From Enterococcus raffinosus (GTDB lineage Bacteria > Bacillota > Bacilli > Lactobacillales > Enterococcaceae), in NCBI RefSeq assembly GCF_018917525.1, contig NZ_JAHLOS010000027.1:1-63022 (forward strand): DNA of 63,022 bases, written 5' to 3'. Shown here in pieces: positions 42,158-51,055 of the stretch. Each line of letters opens with the position of its first letter. The first letter of the stretch is position 1. A program made the translations under genes and the position numbers. The notes under the pieces were generated by a model, which was not told the origin of the DNA, did no database searches, and saw only the letters and a list, made by a program, of their open reading frames with translations.

Positions 42158-44290
42158 ATGGGGAAAAAAGTAAGAATTGGGATTGATGTCGGCGGTACCT
42201 TTACAGATGCGGTGGCGATCGATAACGAAACCTATGAAGTGATTGCAAAATTAAAGATACCGACTACTCATGAAGAAGGAGTAGCTAGAGGAATCGTAAA
42301 AATCATCCAAAAGCTTTTGGGTGAAAATAATATTGCACCCGAAGATGTGATCTTCATCGCACACGGAACTACCCAAGCAACGAACGCATTGCTTGAGGGA
42401 GATGTAGCAAAAGTTGGGATTGTCGGCATGGGTACCGGAATGGATGCTCGTACTGCGAAAAAAGAAACGTCAATCGAACATATTGAGTTAGCACCCAATA
42501 AGTATTTGCACTCTGAACATGTCTTCGTCGATTCGGCAAAATTAACCGAACAAGAAGTTGAAAAAAGTATTCATGAGCTGGTAAATAAAGATTGTCAGGT
42601 AATCGTTGCCAGTGAAGCGTATTCTGTCGATGATCCTGAAAATGAAATGCGTGTGATCCAAAAGGCACAGGAAGAAAAGTTGTTTGCGACAGGAGGCCAT
42701 GAGATTTCTCAGCTTTACGGCTTGAAAATGCGGACACGGACAGCAGTCGTGAATGCTTCACTGATTCCGAAAATGATGCAGACAGCCAATATGACAGAAT
42801 CAGCAGTCTTAGATACAAAAATCCAATCAGGTCTAATGATCATGCGCTGTGACGGCGGGGTAATGAGTATCAATGAAGTACGCCAACGCCCGATCTTAAC
42901 AATGCTATCTGGTTTAGCTGCAGGTGTTGCGGGTGCATTGATGTATGAAAAAGTCAGTGACGGGATTTTCTTTGAAGTTGGTGGAACCAGTGTCGATATC
43001 TCTGTCATCAAGAACGGGAAAGTAATGATCAAATACGCCCAGGTCGGTGGACACAAAACGTATCTTCGTTCATTGGATGTTCGCACATTAGCGGTTGCGG
43101 GTGGAAGTATGATCCGTGTGAAAGATAAAAAAATCGTGGATGTCGGTCCGCGTAGTGCCCACATCGCTGGTTTAGAATACGAATGCTTTACTGATGTGAA
43201 GAACTTAGACGATCCAATGATCGAGTTTGTTTCTCCACGTGAAGGTGACCCAAATGAATATGTCGTTGTTCAAGGAACAAAGAGCAATGCATACTCGTAT
43301 ACATTAGCAGGTGCGGCGAACTTATTAGGCTATGTTCCCGAAGATGATTACGCCCAAGGAAATGCTGAAGCGAATAAAAAATCGTGGGATGCATTAGGAG
43401 CTTACCTTGGAATATCTGCTGAAGATGCCGCAAAAGAAGTCATGAATTTTGCAATGGAAAAACTAGAACCAGTCATTAATGATTTGATTGATGAATACGA
43501 GATGGATCGTAACTTCATTACATTAGTCGGCGGTGGCGGATCTGGTGCGATCGTCGTACCAGCATTAGCAGAATATTATGATTATAAATGGAAGTTAGCT
43601 AAAAATGCGCCATACATTTCAACAATCGGTGTCGCATTAGCGATGGTTCGTGAACAAATCGAACGTTCGATCACGAATCCAAGCGAAAGCGACATTAAAA
43701 AAATCCGAGCAGATGTTATCGAGAAAATCATTCAATCGGGTGCCAATGAGGAAACAGTCGAAGTCAATATTGAGATCGATACTCAACGTAATATCGTTCG
43801 TGCGGTCGCTACAGGTGCAACTGAACTACGCCAAAAGAGTTTGGGTGCATCGGAAGTGACAGAAGATCAGCTGAAAACAATCAGTTCAGAAGCTTTAGGG
43901 CTGGATACGAATAGTATCAAATGTGCTGGAAAAGTAGGGCGTTGGAATCTGATGGATGCAATGGTCATCAAGAAGAAACTCTTCTTCAAGAGCAAGCGCA
44001 CGAATGTCTGTGTGGTTGACCGTGAGGGAGTGGTTCGATTCAAACACAGCAACGCTCATTATTTTAAATTCCCAAAAAATCAAGCTGATAAAGAGTTTCT
44101 TTCTTTTATTGACGAACATACAATATATTCAGACGCCAATGCAACGATTCCAAAAGTATTCTTGTTCTTTAGAGAAAAAATGTTAGACTTGACTGGAATG
44201 CAGACGCTGGAACAATTAACATCGATCATGGATGTTGAGACAGAAAATTTAGATACGAATGAAGAAGTCATTGCAGTAGCGTATAAATAA
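42158..44290 (+). CDS. Hydantoinase/oxoprolinase family protein (HyuA-like)
   Basis: The 710-residue protein starts MGKKVRIGIDVGGTFTDAV, the phosphate-binding loop of the actin-like hydantoinase_A fold, followed by HGTTQATNAL (about 67-76), FEVGGTSVDISVIKNGKVM and VGGGGSGAIVVPALAEY (about 460-475). Family enzymes hydrolyse cyclic amides with ATP. No HyuB-type second subunit is present, and a C-terminal extension past the usual A domain may supply the missing part. RBS GAAGG before ATG 42158. Third gene of the operon. Confidence 0.82.
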   Translation: MGKKVRIGIDVGGTFTDAVAIDNETYEVIAKLKIPTTHEEGVARGIVKIIQKLLGENNIAPEDVIFIAHGTTQATNALLEGDVAKVGIVGMGTGMDARTAKKETSIEHIELAPNKYLHSEHVFVDSAKLTEQEVEKSIHELVNKDCQVIVASEAYSVDDPENEMRVIQKAQEEKLFATGGHEISQLYGLKMRTRTAVVNASLIPKMMQTANMTESAVLDTKIQSGLMIMRCDGGVMSINEVRQRPILTMLSGLAAGVAGALMYEKVSDGIFFEVGGTSVDISVIKNGKVMIKYAQVGGHKTYLRSLDVRTLAVAGGSMIRVKDKKIVDVGPRSAHIAGLEYECFTDVKNLDDPMIEFVSPREGDPNEYVVVQGTKSNAYSYTLAGAANLLGYVPEDDYAQGNAEANKKSWDALGAYLGISAEDAAKEVMNFAMEKLEPVINDLIDEYEMDRNFITLVGGGGSGAIVVPALAEYYDYKWKLAKNAPYISTIGVALAMVREQIERSITNPSESDIKKIRADVIEKIIQSGANEETVEVNIEIDTQRNIVRAVATGATELRQKSLGASEVTEDQLKTISSEALGLDTNSIKCAGKVGRWNLMDAMVIKKKLFFKSKRTNVCVVDREGVVRFKHSNAHYFKFPKNQADKEFLSFIDEHTIYSDANATIPKVFLFFREKMLDLTGMQTLEQLTSIMDVETENLDTNEEVIAVAYK

Positions 44291-44302
44291 AAAGGAGCAA
44301 CA

Positions 44303-44926
44303 ATGGATTATTTTTCAGACGAATTTTTAGCTTATTTGGAATTGAAGCAAGATATGCTGTTTCATAAGATACCCGTAGAAGATATCTGGAATTATCTTGA
44401 AAAATCTTTGGAAATCGGTAAAAGTTTCGTTTCACAATTAAAATCAAAGGATATCTTTGAATTGTACGCGGAAAGTGCCATCAGGATCAAAGAGGAAAAA
44501 CATGATGGTGTTTTCTATAAAGTGCAGATGCGAGCGCAATTTGAATCGGATCGAAAAGGCAATAACCTCGTTTATTTATATGAGAAATCAATTGCTCAAT
44601 TGGCAGAGGCAAACAAATTGGGATTAAAAGAAATGAAGCGAATCATTTTAGCCCATGAATACTTTCATTATTTAGAAGAAAGAAGTGAAAATCATGTTTA
44701 TGACCAGTTCACGCCGATCGAGAGTGCAAAAATTCTAGTATTTTCTCAAAAAGCGCATATTCGTCGAACAAGTGAGATAGCGGCTAACGCCTTTGCGAAG
44801 CACTTGTTGAAATTAAGTCATTTACCCAGCTTCTATGATTATCAGTATTTACTAAAAATAAACCAATTATCGATGAAAGATATCGAAGAAGAATACGACC
44901 AATTTAACGCTTTAAAAAGAACCTAG
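44303..44926 (+). CDS. HEXXH metallopeptidase-like protein (ImmA/IrrE-like)
   Basis: The 207-residue protein has LAHEYFHYLEE (about 113-123, HEXXH zinc motif) and a later SEIAANAFAKHLLKL with a Glu in the position of the third zinc ligand in ImmA/IrrE proteins. It has no signal peptide. Members of that group usually cleave a repressor; here it sits at the end of a catabolic operon with no phage gene around, so its target might be a regulator of this operon, or it may have lost that role. RBS AAAAGGAG. Confidence 0.65.
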   Translation: MDYFSDEFLAYLELKQDMLFHKIPVEDIWNYLEKSLEIGKSFVSQLKSKDIFELYAESAIRIKEEKHDGVFYKVQMRAQFESDRKGNNLVYLYEKSIAQLAEANKLGLKEMKRIILAHEYFHYLEERSENHVYDQFTPIESAKILVFSQKAHIRRTSEIAANAFAKHLLKLSHLPSFYDYQYLLKINQLSMKDIEEEYDQFNALKRT

Positions 44927-44927
44927 A

Positions 44928-44964
44928 CAAACAGCTAGATGCGAAAGCATCTAGCTGTTTGTTT
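44928..44964 (+). terminator. Terminator inside the gene cluster, before the ROK kinase
   Basis: A perfect 15-bp stem (44928-44942 and 44947-44961) has a GAAA tetraloop, but only three T follow and the ROK kinase ATG lies 16 bases later. There is no space for a promoter, so ROK transcription depends on read-through. Confidence 0.7.
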
Positions 44965-44979
44965 CGAAAGGAAGATTAG

Positions 44980-45870
44980 ATGTCAGAGAAAAGATTTGGA
45001 AGTATTGAAGCAGGTGGAACAAAATTTGTTTGTGCGGTAGGAAATGAAAAGTTCAAGATTCTTGAGATAAATATTTTTTCCACCAAGGAACCTGATAAAA
45101 CAATGGCACAAGTGAAAGCTTTCTTTGAAAAACATCCAGTTGACGCATTGAGCATTGGAACATTTGGTCCAGTAGATATCAACGAAACTTCAGCAACTTA
45201 CGGACAAATATTAGCTTCTCCTAAAAAGTCTTGGCAGGGCTTCAATTTTATTCAGTCGGTCAAAGAGTGGTTTTCAGAACCAGTCTTTTTGACCACTGAT
45301 GTAAACTCAAGTGCGTATGGCGAGTATACTATGGGTGGCGCTAGAGAGGTTGATTCCTGTGTCTATGTAACTGTCGGAACTGGAATTGGTGCTGGGGTAA
45401 TCCAAAACAATCAATTTGTCGGCGGAACGACTCACTTAGAAATTGGACATGGGTTTATTCAACGTCACGAAGCCGACTTCGATTTTTCTGGTGTGTGTCC
45501 TTATCATGGCGGAAATTGTTTTGAAGGAGTTGCCGCTGGTCCAAGTATTGAAAAGCGCACGGGAATCTGTGGCGAGAAGCTCTCGCAAGATCATCCTGTT
45601 TGGACTATCGAGGCCTACTACTTAGCGCAATTAGCGTATGACCTGCAAGTAAATTTTGCGCCATCCAAAATAATCTTTGGCGGGGGAGTCATTAATGAAA
45701 GGTTGATGGAGCTGGTTCGCGGACAGTTTGAAGTAATTAATGCTGGTTATGTGGCTGTACCGGATTTGAAAGCTTTCATTGTTACTTCTAATTTCAAAGA
45801 TAACGCGAGTGCTACTATTGGAAACTTCGCATTAGCTCAAAAAGTACTTAGTGAAGACAATCAAGCATAA
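44980..45870 (+). CDS. ROK-family sugar kinase (fructokinase-like)
   Basis: The 296-residue kinase has SIEAGGTKFVCAVG (phosphate loop, about 9-22), the ROK signature with TVGTGIGAGVI (about 130-140), and the zinc motif GHGFIQRHEADFDFSGVCPYHGGNCFEG, which I describe in parts: GHGF, CPYHGGNC. This is the ScrK/YdhR group of fructokinases, with the His and three Cys of the zinc knuckle. RBS AAAGGAAG. It probably phosphorylates the sugar released by this catabolic cluster. Confidence 0.85.
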   Translation: MSEKRFGSIEAGGTKFVCAVGNEKFKILEINIFSTKEPDKTMAQVKAFFEKHPVDALSIGTFGPVDINETSATYGQILASPKKSWQGFNFIQSVKEWFSEPVFLTTDVNSSAYGEYTMGGAREVDSCVYVTVGTGIGAGVIQNNQFVGGTTHLEIGHGFIQRHEADFDFSGVCPYHGGNCFEGVAAGPSIEKRTGICGEKLSQDHPVWTIEAYYLAQLAYDLQVNFAPSKIIFGGGVINERLMELVRGQFEVINAGYVAVPDLKAFIVTSNFKDNASATIGNFALAQKVLSEDNQA

Positions 45871-45911
45871 AAAATACTCAATCAACTTTAAACAGTTGGT
45901 TGAGTATTTTT
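45871..45911. terminator. Bidirectional terminator, ROK kinase and RpiR genes
   Basis: A 17-bp stem AAAATACTCAATCAACT with its partner at 45894-45910 has one G-T pair, A-runs on the left and T-runs on the right. Confidence 0.85.
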
Positions 45912-45912
45912 G

Positions 45913-46764
45913 TTACCATTCATAAATAGCCGAATCAGCGGATTCATAGGAGTTAATTATCGTATCGCTGCTTAGTTTTCGCTGACGCAACCCGCGATTA
46001 TCTCGCAAAATCGTCGCAAAAATAATATCGAACACTAAAGAAATCATCACTGAATTGGTCAGTACAAGTGAATTATTCGCGGACATGTGATCTGGAATAA
46101 TGAACTTAATATCGATCATATCGCTGACCTTCGGATTATCATTGCTTGAGATCAAAATAGTTTTGACATCTTTTCGTTTGATTTTCGTCAAGAAGGGAAT
46201 GATGTCCTTTGTAATGACTGATGGAACGACTGCGATCAAGACCGAGTCACTGCTCATGTTTTCAATCGCCAGTTGTGTTTCTAAGTTCTCTTTTAGAGTC
46301 GTGACTTCCATCCCTAATTGACGCAGTTTGAAGGCAAATTCCTTGCTGACAAAGGAAGTATTATAGATCGATAAAATGAATACTTTGCGATTGAGTGTGA
46401 TCATCGACGCTGCATCTTCAATGTCTTGAGCATCCAGCATCGCGCATGTATTCGTTAACATTTTTTGGTAATCAAGCGTCACGTATTCGATCAAGTTCGA
46501 TTCATCGAAGGACTTTTCTTGATCCTCCAGATGAGTCATGCTTTGAGCCAATGCGATCTTAAATTTATTAAACCCTTTAAAACCAATTTTTTTACTGAAG
46601 CGATTAATGCTGGCTTCCGAAGTATTGGTCTTTTTGGCTAAATTTGTGATGGTATTTGAAATAACATATTCAGGATTTTCAATTACAAATTTACTGATGT
46701 CGTGTTCACTAGAAGTAAAGCTGGATTCTAATGACTTTATTTTTAATAATACAGCGGATTGCAT
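45913..46764 (-). CDS. RpiR/MurR-family transcriptional regulator
   Basis: The 283-residue protein has the N-terminal RpiR HTH (about 1-77: VISNTITNLAKKTNTSEASI, FSKKIGFKGFNKFKIAL) and a C-terminal SIS sugar-phosphate-binding domain (about 110-240; RKVFILSIYNTSFVSKEFAFKL, SVLIAVVPSV). It is convergent to the ROK kinase and likely controls the nearby cluster in response to a sugar phosphate. Start ATG 46764 with GAGGAG upstream; an extended -10 lies about 25 bases further out. Confidence 0.85.
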   Translation of the reverse strand: MQSAVLLKIKSLESSFTSSEHDISKFVIENPEYVISNTITNLAKKTNTSEASINRFSKKIGFKGFNKFKIALAQSMTHLEDQEKSFDESNLIEYVTLDYQKMLTNTCAMLDAQDIEDAASMITLNRKVFILSIYNTSFVSKEFAFKLRQLGMEVTTLKENLETQLAIENMSSDSVLIAVVPSVITKDIIPFLTKIKRKDVKTILISSNDNPKVSDMIDIKFIIPDHMSANNSLVLTNSVMISLVFDIIFATILRDNRGLRQRKLSSDTIINSYESADSAIYEW

Positions 46765-46787
46765 GTCATCTCCTCGTTTCTTTCCTC

Positions 46788-46796
46788 ATTATATCA
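46788..46796 (-). promoter_or_regulatory. Extended -10 promoter of the RpiR gene
   Basis: Minus-strand TGATATAAT, a perfect -10 with the TG extension, lies 24 bases before the start codon. No convincing -35 is needed. Confidence 0.6.
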
Positions 46797-47245
46797 ATAA
46801 AACCAAGTACTGAGTAGTTAGTTCACTTAAGTTTTTTTGTAAAAAAAGAGCTTGTTGATAGGCCATTGAATTTTTCGCTTCAATGAAGTTGGAAAAAATA
46901 ATTCTTTTCCAAAAAGTGAAGGATTTGAACTTTTTATAAAAAAACAAACTCACACACGATTTAAGCTGGAACTTTTAAAGTCTGTACAATAATTCTTCAG
47001 CACAAAAAAGTGAGAGATGAGATGTTATATTTTAAGCAAAATGAGAAGATTCTTTCAGCACTGTTGAGTATGGGGTTATTTAATATATCGAATCTTTCAT
47101 TTTCATTGTGAGGAAGGTTTTCACTTGTTACAATGCTTAAAGCGCATACACTGGTGTAGGTCCGATAGTTGACAATTTCTAAAAGGGACACGTTTTGCAT
47201 CGTCGAGTGGAAAAAGTTCAACTTTTCTAATTGAAAGGGGTTTCC
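46797..47245. other. Long AT-rich gap between RpiR and PRD regulators
   Basis: No gene is supported; a 74-codon minus-strand frame (46997-47221) has no RBS. Small inverted repeats CATTGAA/TTCAATG (46864-46885) and GGAAAA/TTTTCC (46891-46910) may be binding sites. The PRD gene promoter probably has its -10 TATACT at 47246-47251. Confidence 0.4.
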
Positions 47246-47262
47246 TATACTAAATGTGTAAA

Positions 47263-47276
47263 TGATTGCGCTTGCA
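47263..47276. promoter_or_regulatory. cre (CcpA) site at the PRD operon promoter
   Basis: The minus-strand reading TGCAAGCGCAATCA matches the cre consensus at all but two positions. It lies directly after the probable start of transcription and before the RBS, so CcpA would repress the operon in glucose. Confidence 0.6.
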
Positions 47277-47294
47277 AAAAAAGGAGAGGTGAGG

Positions 47295-49160
47295 ATGAGA
47301 GAAGTACAAATACTGACGGCATTAAGAGAGCACGACTACTTGAAAATCGATCAGTTGGCAAAAATGATTGGTGTTTCCTCACGGACGATCCGCAATGATC
47401 TGCAAGAGCTATCAGAATTACAGCAAGGCTTTACTATTGAAAAATCTCCAAAGCTGGGTTGTCGTTTGGTTATTTCGGATGAACAAAAATTCTCAATGTT
47501 TTTATCGGGATTTTCCGAGGTTCCGATCGAGATGCAAAAAGATCGGATCGAATCTTTGCTGAGTTTACTGTTGATCGATGAAAATTATCAGACGGTGAAA
47601 CACCTAAGTAATGAACTGCTGGTTAGCGGCAGTCAAATAAAAAAGGACCTTTCGAAACTTGAATTATATCTGAAAGGCAGCTCGTTAATTTTGGAGCGCA
47701 AAGCGCATTACGGCATCCGCATCATTAGTGAGTTAAAAAATCGTTTTTTGCTATTACTGGATTGTTATAGGAGAGGCAATGCAAAATTGCTGGAAAAACT
47801 GGAGGGCGCCTTTACTCTTGAAACACAAAAACAGTTGAAGGATAACCTCTATCATTTAATCCGCGGTCACGACTGGGAAATTGATTATGTGGAATTTCGT
47901 CGGCTGGAAGAAGAACTATTCTTACTGCTGTTGATTAAAGAGAGGTCAGAAACGGCAGATATACCGAATTCCTTGTTAACAGAGGTTCTCCAAGGAACGG
48001 TGATCACTACACCTACTCAAAAAGCGATTCATGACTATTTTGAAGCCAGTCTATTAGCGAAAACGAAGAAGCTGGAGATTCTTAGCAATAAACAATTGTT
48101 GAAAGAAGAGATCACCAACTATTTTCTTCAAATGGATGAACAGCAGCACACGCATTTTTCGACGGATCATGAGTTTTTGGATCTTGTTTATCTCCATGTT
48201 GCGGCATTGATCGAACGTTCAAGAAAGAACGTAAATTTCAGCAATCCCTATTTGGAGGATATCAGCAAGGATTATCCGGTAATCTTTAATTTTGCGGTGA
48301 TGTTTTCGAAATGGCTGGAGGAAAAGTTTCAATTGAAGATTGCTTCAGATGAGGTTGGTTACCTAGCGACCCATATGACAGTTCCTTATCACAAGTGGCA
48401 GCAAACGTTGATCGAAAATATTTATCGGATTGCCGTCGTATGTTCCTCTGGCGGCGGGATGGCCTATCTAGTAGAAATGAAGCTGCGGCGGATTTTCCCA
48501 AGAGCCAAGATTCAGACTTTTTCGATGTTTGAAATAGAGAAGATTCAGGAGTATTTCCCGGATTTGATCTTTTCGATTATTGAGCTGACGATCGAAGTAG
48601 ATTGTCCCGTGATCTTGATGAGTGAGATTCAAAGCGAACTTGATTATTTGGAGGTCAGTGAAAATCTTAGTCTTCTAAAAAGCGATGAAAACTTTTCGAT
48701 CGAACGGGCTTTCTTTGATTTGTTTTCCGAATCACTGTTTCGGATTGAACAGAAGCGGAGCTATTCTGACATCTTGATTGCATTGGCAGATCAAGTGGAG
48801 GCGAAGGTCGGATTTGCAGGATATAAGGACTCATTGATGGAACGCGAGAATTATTTATCCACGATTTATCAACATGGCGTTGCGATTCCCCATCCATTAA
48901 TCATGTCAGGTAAGGAAAATCGCGTGGCGGTTTGTTTATTGCCAGAAGGAGCCAGTGGAACGGAGCGTGAAGCCAGAATCATTTTTATGGTCTCTTTAAA
49001 GGCGGAGGAATTAGACATCCATCAAATTATTTCAAAAGAGTTGAGCAAGCTAATGAACCATCCAGCCGCCATCAACGCACTGGTGGAAAGTAAAGACTAC
49101 CACGAATTTTACTATACATTAAAGCGAGTTTTAGGAAGAAGGAAGCAGAGTGAACATTGA
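47295..49160 (+). CDS. PRD-containing antiterminator/activator with EIIB- and EIIA-like domains (BglG/LicR type)
   Basis: The 621-residue protein has an N-terminal DeoR-type HTH (MREVQILTALREHDYLKIDQ region, GVSSRTIRNDLQEL), a second HTH, then PRD1 and PRD2 (about 165-395, with His in ATHMTVPYHKWQ), an EIIB-like domain (AVVCSSGGGMAYLVEMKL, about 385-470) and an EIIA-like domain (YSDILIALADQVEAKVGF, HGVAIPHPL, about 480-615, active His). Phosphorylation at PRD His by HPr and EIIB tunes activity. ATG 47295 after AAAGGAGAGG; the longer frame from 47262 begins inside the cre site. It should activate the PTS-peptidase operon that follows. Confidence 0.87.
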   Translation: MREVQILTALREHDYLKIDQLAKMIGVSSRTIRNDLQELSELQQGFTIEKSPKLGCRLVISDEQKFSMFLSGFSEVPIEMQKDRIESLLSLLLIDENYQTVKHLSNELLVSGSQIKKDLSKLELYLKGSSLILERKAHYGIRIISELKNRFLLLLDCYRRGNAKLLEKLEGAFTLETQKQLKDNLYHLIRGHDWEIDYVEFRRLEEELFLLLLIKERSETADIPNSLLTEVLQGTVITTPTQKAIHDYFEASLLAKTKKLEILSNKQLLKEEITNYFLQMDEQQHTHFSTDHEFLDLVYLHVAALIERSRKNVNFSNPYLEDISKDYPVIFNFAVMFSKWLEEKFQLKIASDEVGYLATHMTVPYHKWQQTLIENIYRIAVVCSSGGGMAYLVEMKLRRIFPRAKIQTFSMFEIEKIQEYFPDLIFSIIELTIEVDCPVILMSEIQSELDYLEVSENLSLLKSDENFSIERAFFDLFSESLFRIEQKRSYSDILIALADQVEAKVGFAGYKDSLMERENYLSTIYQHGVAIPHPLIMSGKENRVAVCLLPEGASGTEREARIIFMVSLKAEELDIHQIISKELSKLMNHPAAINALVESKDYHEFYYTLKRVLGRRKQSEH

Positions 49161-50190
49161 TTTTTTGAGAAATCTATCGAATGTGGATGGGATCGCCAGC
49201 AATGAAAAAGAAGTCCGGCAAGCAATTTTAGCAGAATTAGCAGAATTGCCTTATGAAAAACAGACAGACGGACTTGGCAGTCTGATCTTTAGCAAAAAAG
49301 GCCAAAGTCCTAAGAGTATCATGATTTGCGGGCATATGGATGAAGTCGGCTTCATGGTGCGCAGTATCAGTCATTTAGGTTTGATTCATTTAATGGTGGT
49401 TGGCGGTGTCAAACCAATCGCTCAGCATTTGCAAAAAATCCGTATCACGACCTTTGACGGCAAAAAAATCAGCGGGGTCATTAATGGCGAGTATCGCGAT
49501 GGGAAAACGGAAAATCTTTATTGTGATATCGGCGCAACAACGGCGGAGGAAGTGGCCGATTTAGGGATCGAAGTCGGCAATATGGCATGTTACGCGACAG
49601 AGTTTGAAGCATTCGCAGTGAAGGATATCTACGCTGGAAAAGCCTTTGATGATCGGTTGGCTTGCTTTGTGATGGGAGAATTAATGAAGCGCTTCGCAAA
49701 TGTTGAGCTGCCATTAACCGTTCAATTTGCCAATACTAGCAGTGAAGAAGTCGGCATTCGCGGGGCGAAGACGGCGGTTCAAGCAATCAATCCAGACATT
49801 GTTTTCGTGATTGATGTCGCGACCTTTAGTACCGAATTCGTCCGAGATCACACGAATCAGCGGCAAATCGGAAAAGGACCGATTCTAACCCATTTTGACC
49901 GAACCTTAGCACCGAATTTAGAAATGGTCCATTACGTTAAAGAAACGGCCAAAAGTCAAAATATCCCGTTGCAATTGGATATGTTCAATTCTGGCGGAAC
50001 CGATGGCGGAGAAGCCCATAAGGTAAACGAAGGCAAGCCAACAGTCGTTACGATCTTGCCGGTTCGCTACGGACATTGTGCTTATTCGATCGTGAATAAA
50101 CGAGATATAGCGCAAATGATCGATCTGTATGAAGCGTTAATCAAAAATTTTACGGAAGAAACGTATCACCGCATGGTGGACTTCATTTAA
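49150..50190 (+). CDS. M42-family aminopeptidase (glutamyl aminopeptidase-like)
   Basis: The 346-residue enzyme has the M42 metal motifs: CGHMDEVGFM (about 63-72, His and Asp), AFDDRLACFVMGEL (about 177-190), NTSSEEVGIRGA (about 213-224, Glu) and the last His in RYGHCAYSIV. These peptidases remove N-terminal residues from short peptides in large cytoplasmic tetrahedra. The GTG start overlaps the last 11 bases of the regulator gene. Its place in front of a PTS suggests a co-imported peptide or glycopeptide substrate. Confidence 0.88.
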   Translation: MNIDFLRNLSNVDGIASNEKEVRQAILAELAELPYEKQTDGLGSLIFSKKGQSPKSIMICGHMDEVGFMVRSISHLGLIHLMVVGGVKPIAQHLQKIRITTFDGKKISGVINGEYRDGKTENLYCDIGATTAEEVADLGIEVGNMACYATEFEAFAVKDIYAGKAFDDRLACFVMGELMKRFANVELPLTVQFANTSSEEVGIRGAKTAVQAINPDIVFVIDVATFSTEFVRDHTNQRQIGKGPILTHFDRTLAPNLEMVHYVKETAKSQNIPLQLDMFNSGGTDGGEAHKVNEGKPTVVTILPVRYGHCAYSIVNKRDIAQMIDLYEALIKNFTEETYHRMVDFI

Positions 50191-50268
50191 AGGGTGCCAG
50201 TCCAACTTTGTCAGTTTGTCAAAAAGATGAGAGAGTTCAGATTTTTAAAGCCGAAACTTTGAAACAAA

Positions 50269-50311
50269 AGGTTTAGTTGAATGGTATACGGCGAGAAACT
50301 AAACCTAATTT
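50269..50311 (+). terminator. Hairpin between M42 peptidase and PTS genes
   Basis: A 10-bp perfect stem AGGTTTAGTT/AACTAAACCT (50269-50278 and 50297-50306) has an 18-base loop and is followed by AATTTTT. A full terminator here would cut the operon, so partial attenuation is more likely. It could also be the target of PRD-type antitermination, but no RAT consensus is seen. Confidence 0.5.
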
Positions 50312-50356
50312 TTGAAAAAAATTATTACATTAATATGAACAAGGAGATAGAACAAC

Positions 50357-50662
50357 ATGACAAAAGAAGAACAAGAAATCGTCCAATTGATCTCAATCGC
50401 TGGCGAAAGCAAAGCTAAAGCCTTTGAGGCGCTGAAATGTGTCAAAACCAAAGATTATGACTTGGCTAAGGGACTGATCGAAGAATCCCGCAGCCTTGAT
50501 TTAGAAGCCCATAATATTCAAACGGAGCTAATTTCTCGTGAGTTGAATGAAGAGGTGGAATCTTCGAATGTTGGATTATTGATGGTTCACGCACAAGATC
50601 ATTACATGACCAGTCAATTGGCTCGTGATTTGATCGAAACACTTATTTCAGTATTGCAATAA
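50357..50662 (+). CDS. PTS lactose/cellobiose-family EIIA
   Basis: The 101-residue all-helical EIIA has the active His78 in LLMVHAQDHYMTS, and GESKAKAFEALK at the start of the first helix, as in CelC/LacF. It passes phosphate to the EIIB encoded next. RBS CAAGGAGATAG. Confidence 0.9.
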   Translation: MTKEEQEIVQLISIAGESKAKAFEALKCVKTKDYDLAKGLIEESRSLDLEAHNIQTELISRELNEEVESSNVGLLMVHAQDHYMTSQLARDLIETLISVLQ

Positions 50663-50692
50663 TAAAAAAATAAAGATAAAGGGGTAAAGAAC

Positions 50693-51034
50693 ATGAAAAT
50701 TTTACTATGCTGTGCCGGAGGCTTCTCGACAAATATGTTGATGCAAAATATGCGGAAGGTAGTGCAACAGAGTGCCAAGTTGAACGATGCGGACTTTGAT
50801 TTTACCGCGATTCCGGCGGATTCTATCGAAAGTCAAATTGATGGCTGGGATATTGTTTTAGTTGGCCCGCAAATCACTCATAAAATCGACTTTATCAAAT
50901 CAATTCTTGAACCGCGAGACATTCCTTATGCCGTGATTGATAAAGATGTTTATGGACAAATGGATGGCGCAACCGTAATGAAGCTTGCGTTAGTGACGCA
51001 TAAGAAACATCAGCTAGCTAAACAAGTCGTTTAA
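50693..51034 (+). CDS. PTS cellobiose-family EIIB
   Basis: The 113-residue protein has the P-loop-like active site LLCCAGGFSTNML with phospho-Cys7 (the second Cys fits the CxxGxST pattern). GPQITHKID follows at the usual place. It is the phosphate carrier between EIIA and the EIIC. Confidence 0.9.
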   Translation: MKILLCCAGGFSTNMLMQNMRKVVQQSAKLNDADFDFTAIPADSIESQIDGWDIVLVGPQITHKIDFIKSILEPRDIPYAVIDKDVYGQMDGATVMKLALVTHKKHQLAKQVV

Positions 51035-51055
51035 TTATATCTGAGGAGGAATACT

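Noticed and set aside
46997-47221. Minus-strand open frame of 74 codons between two regulator genes
   Set aside because: No RBS, no family, and it lies in an AT-rich promoter region.
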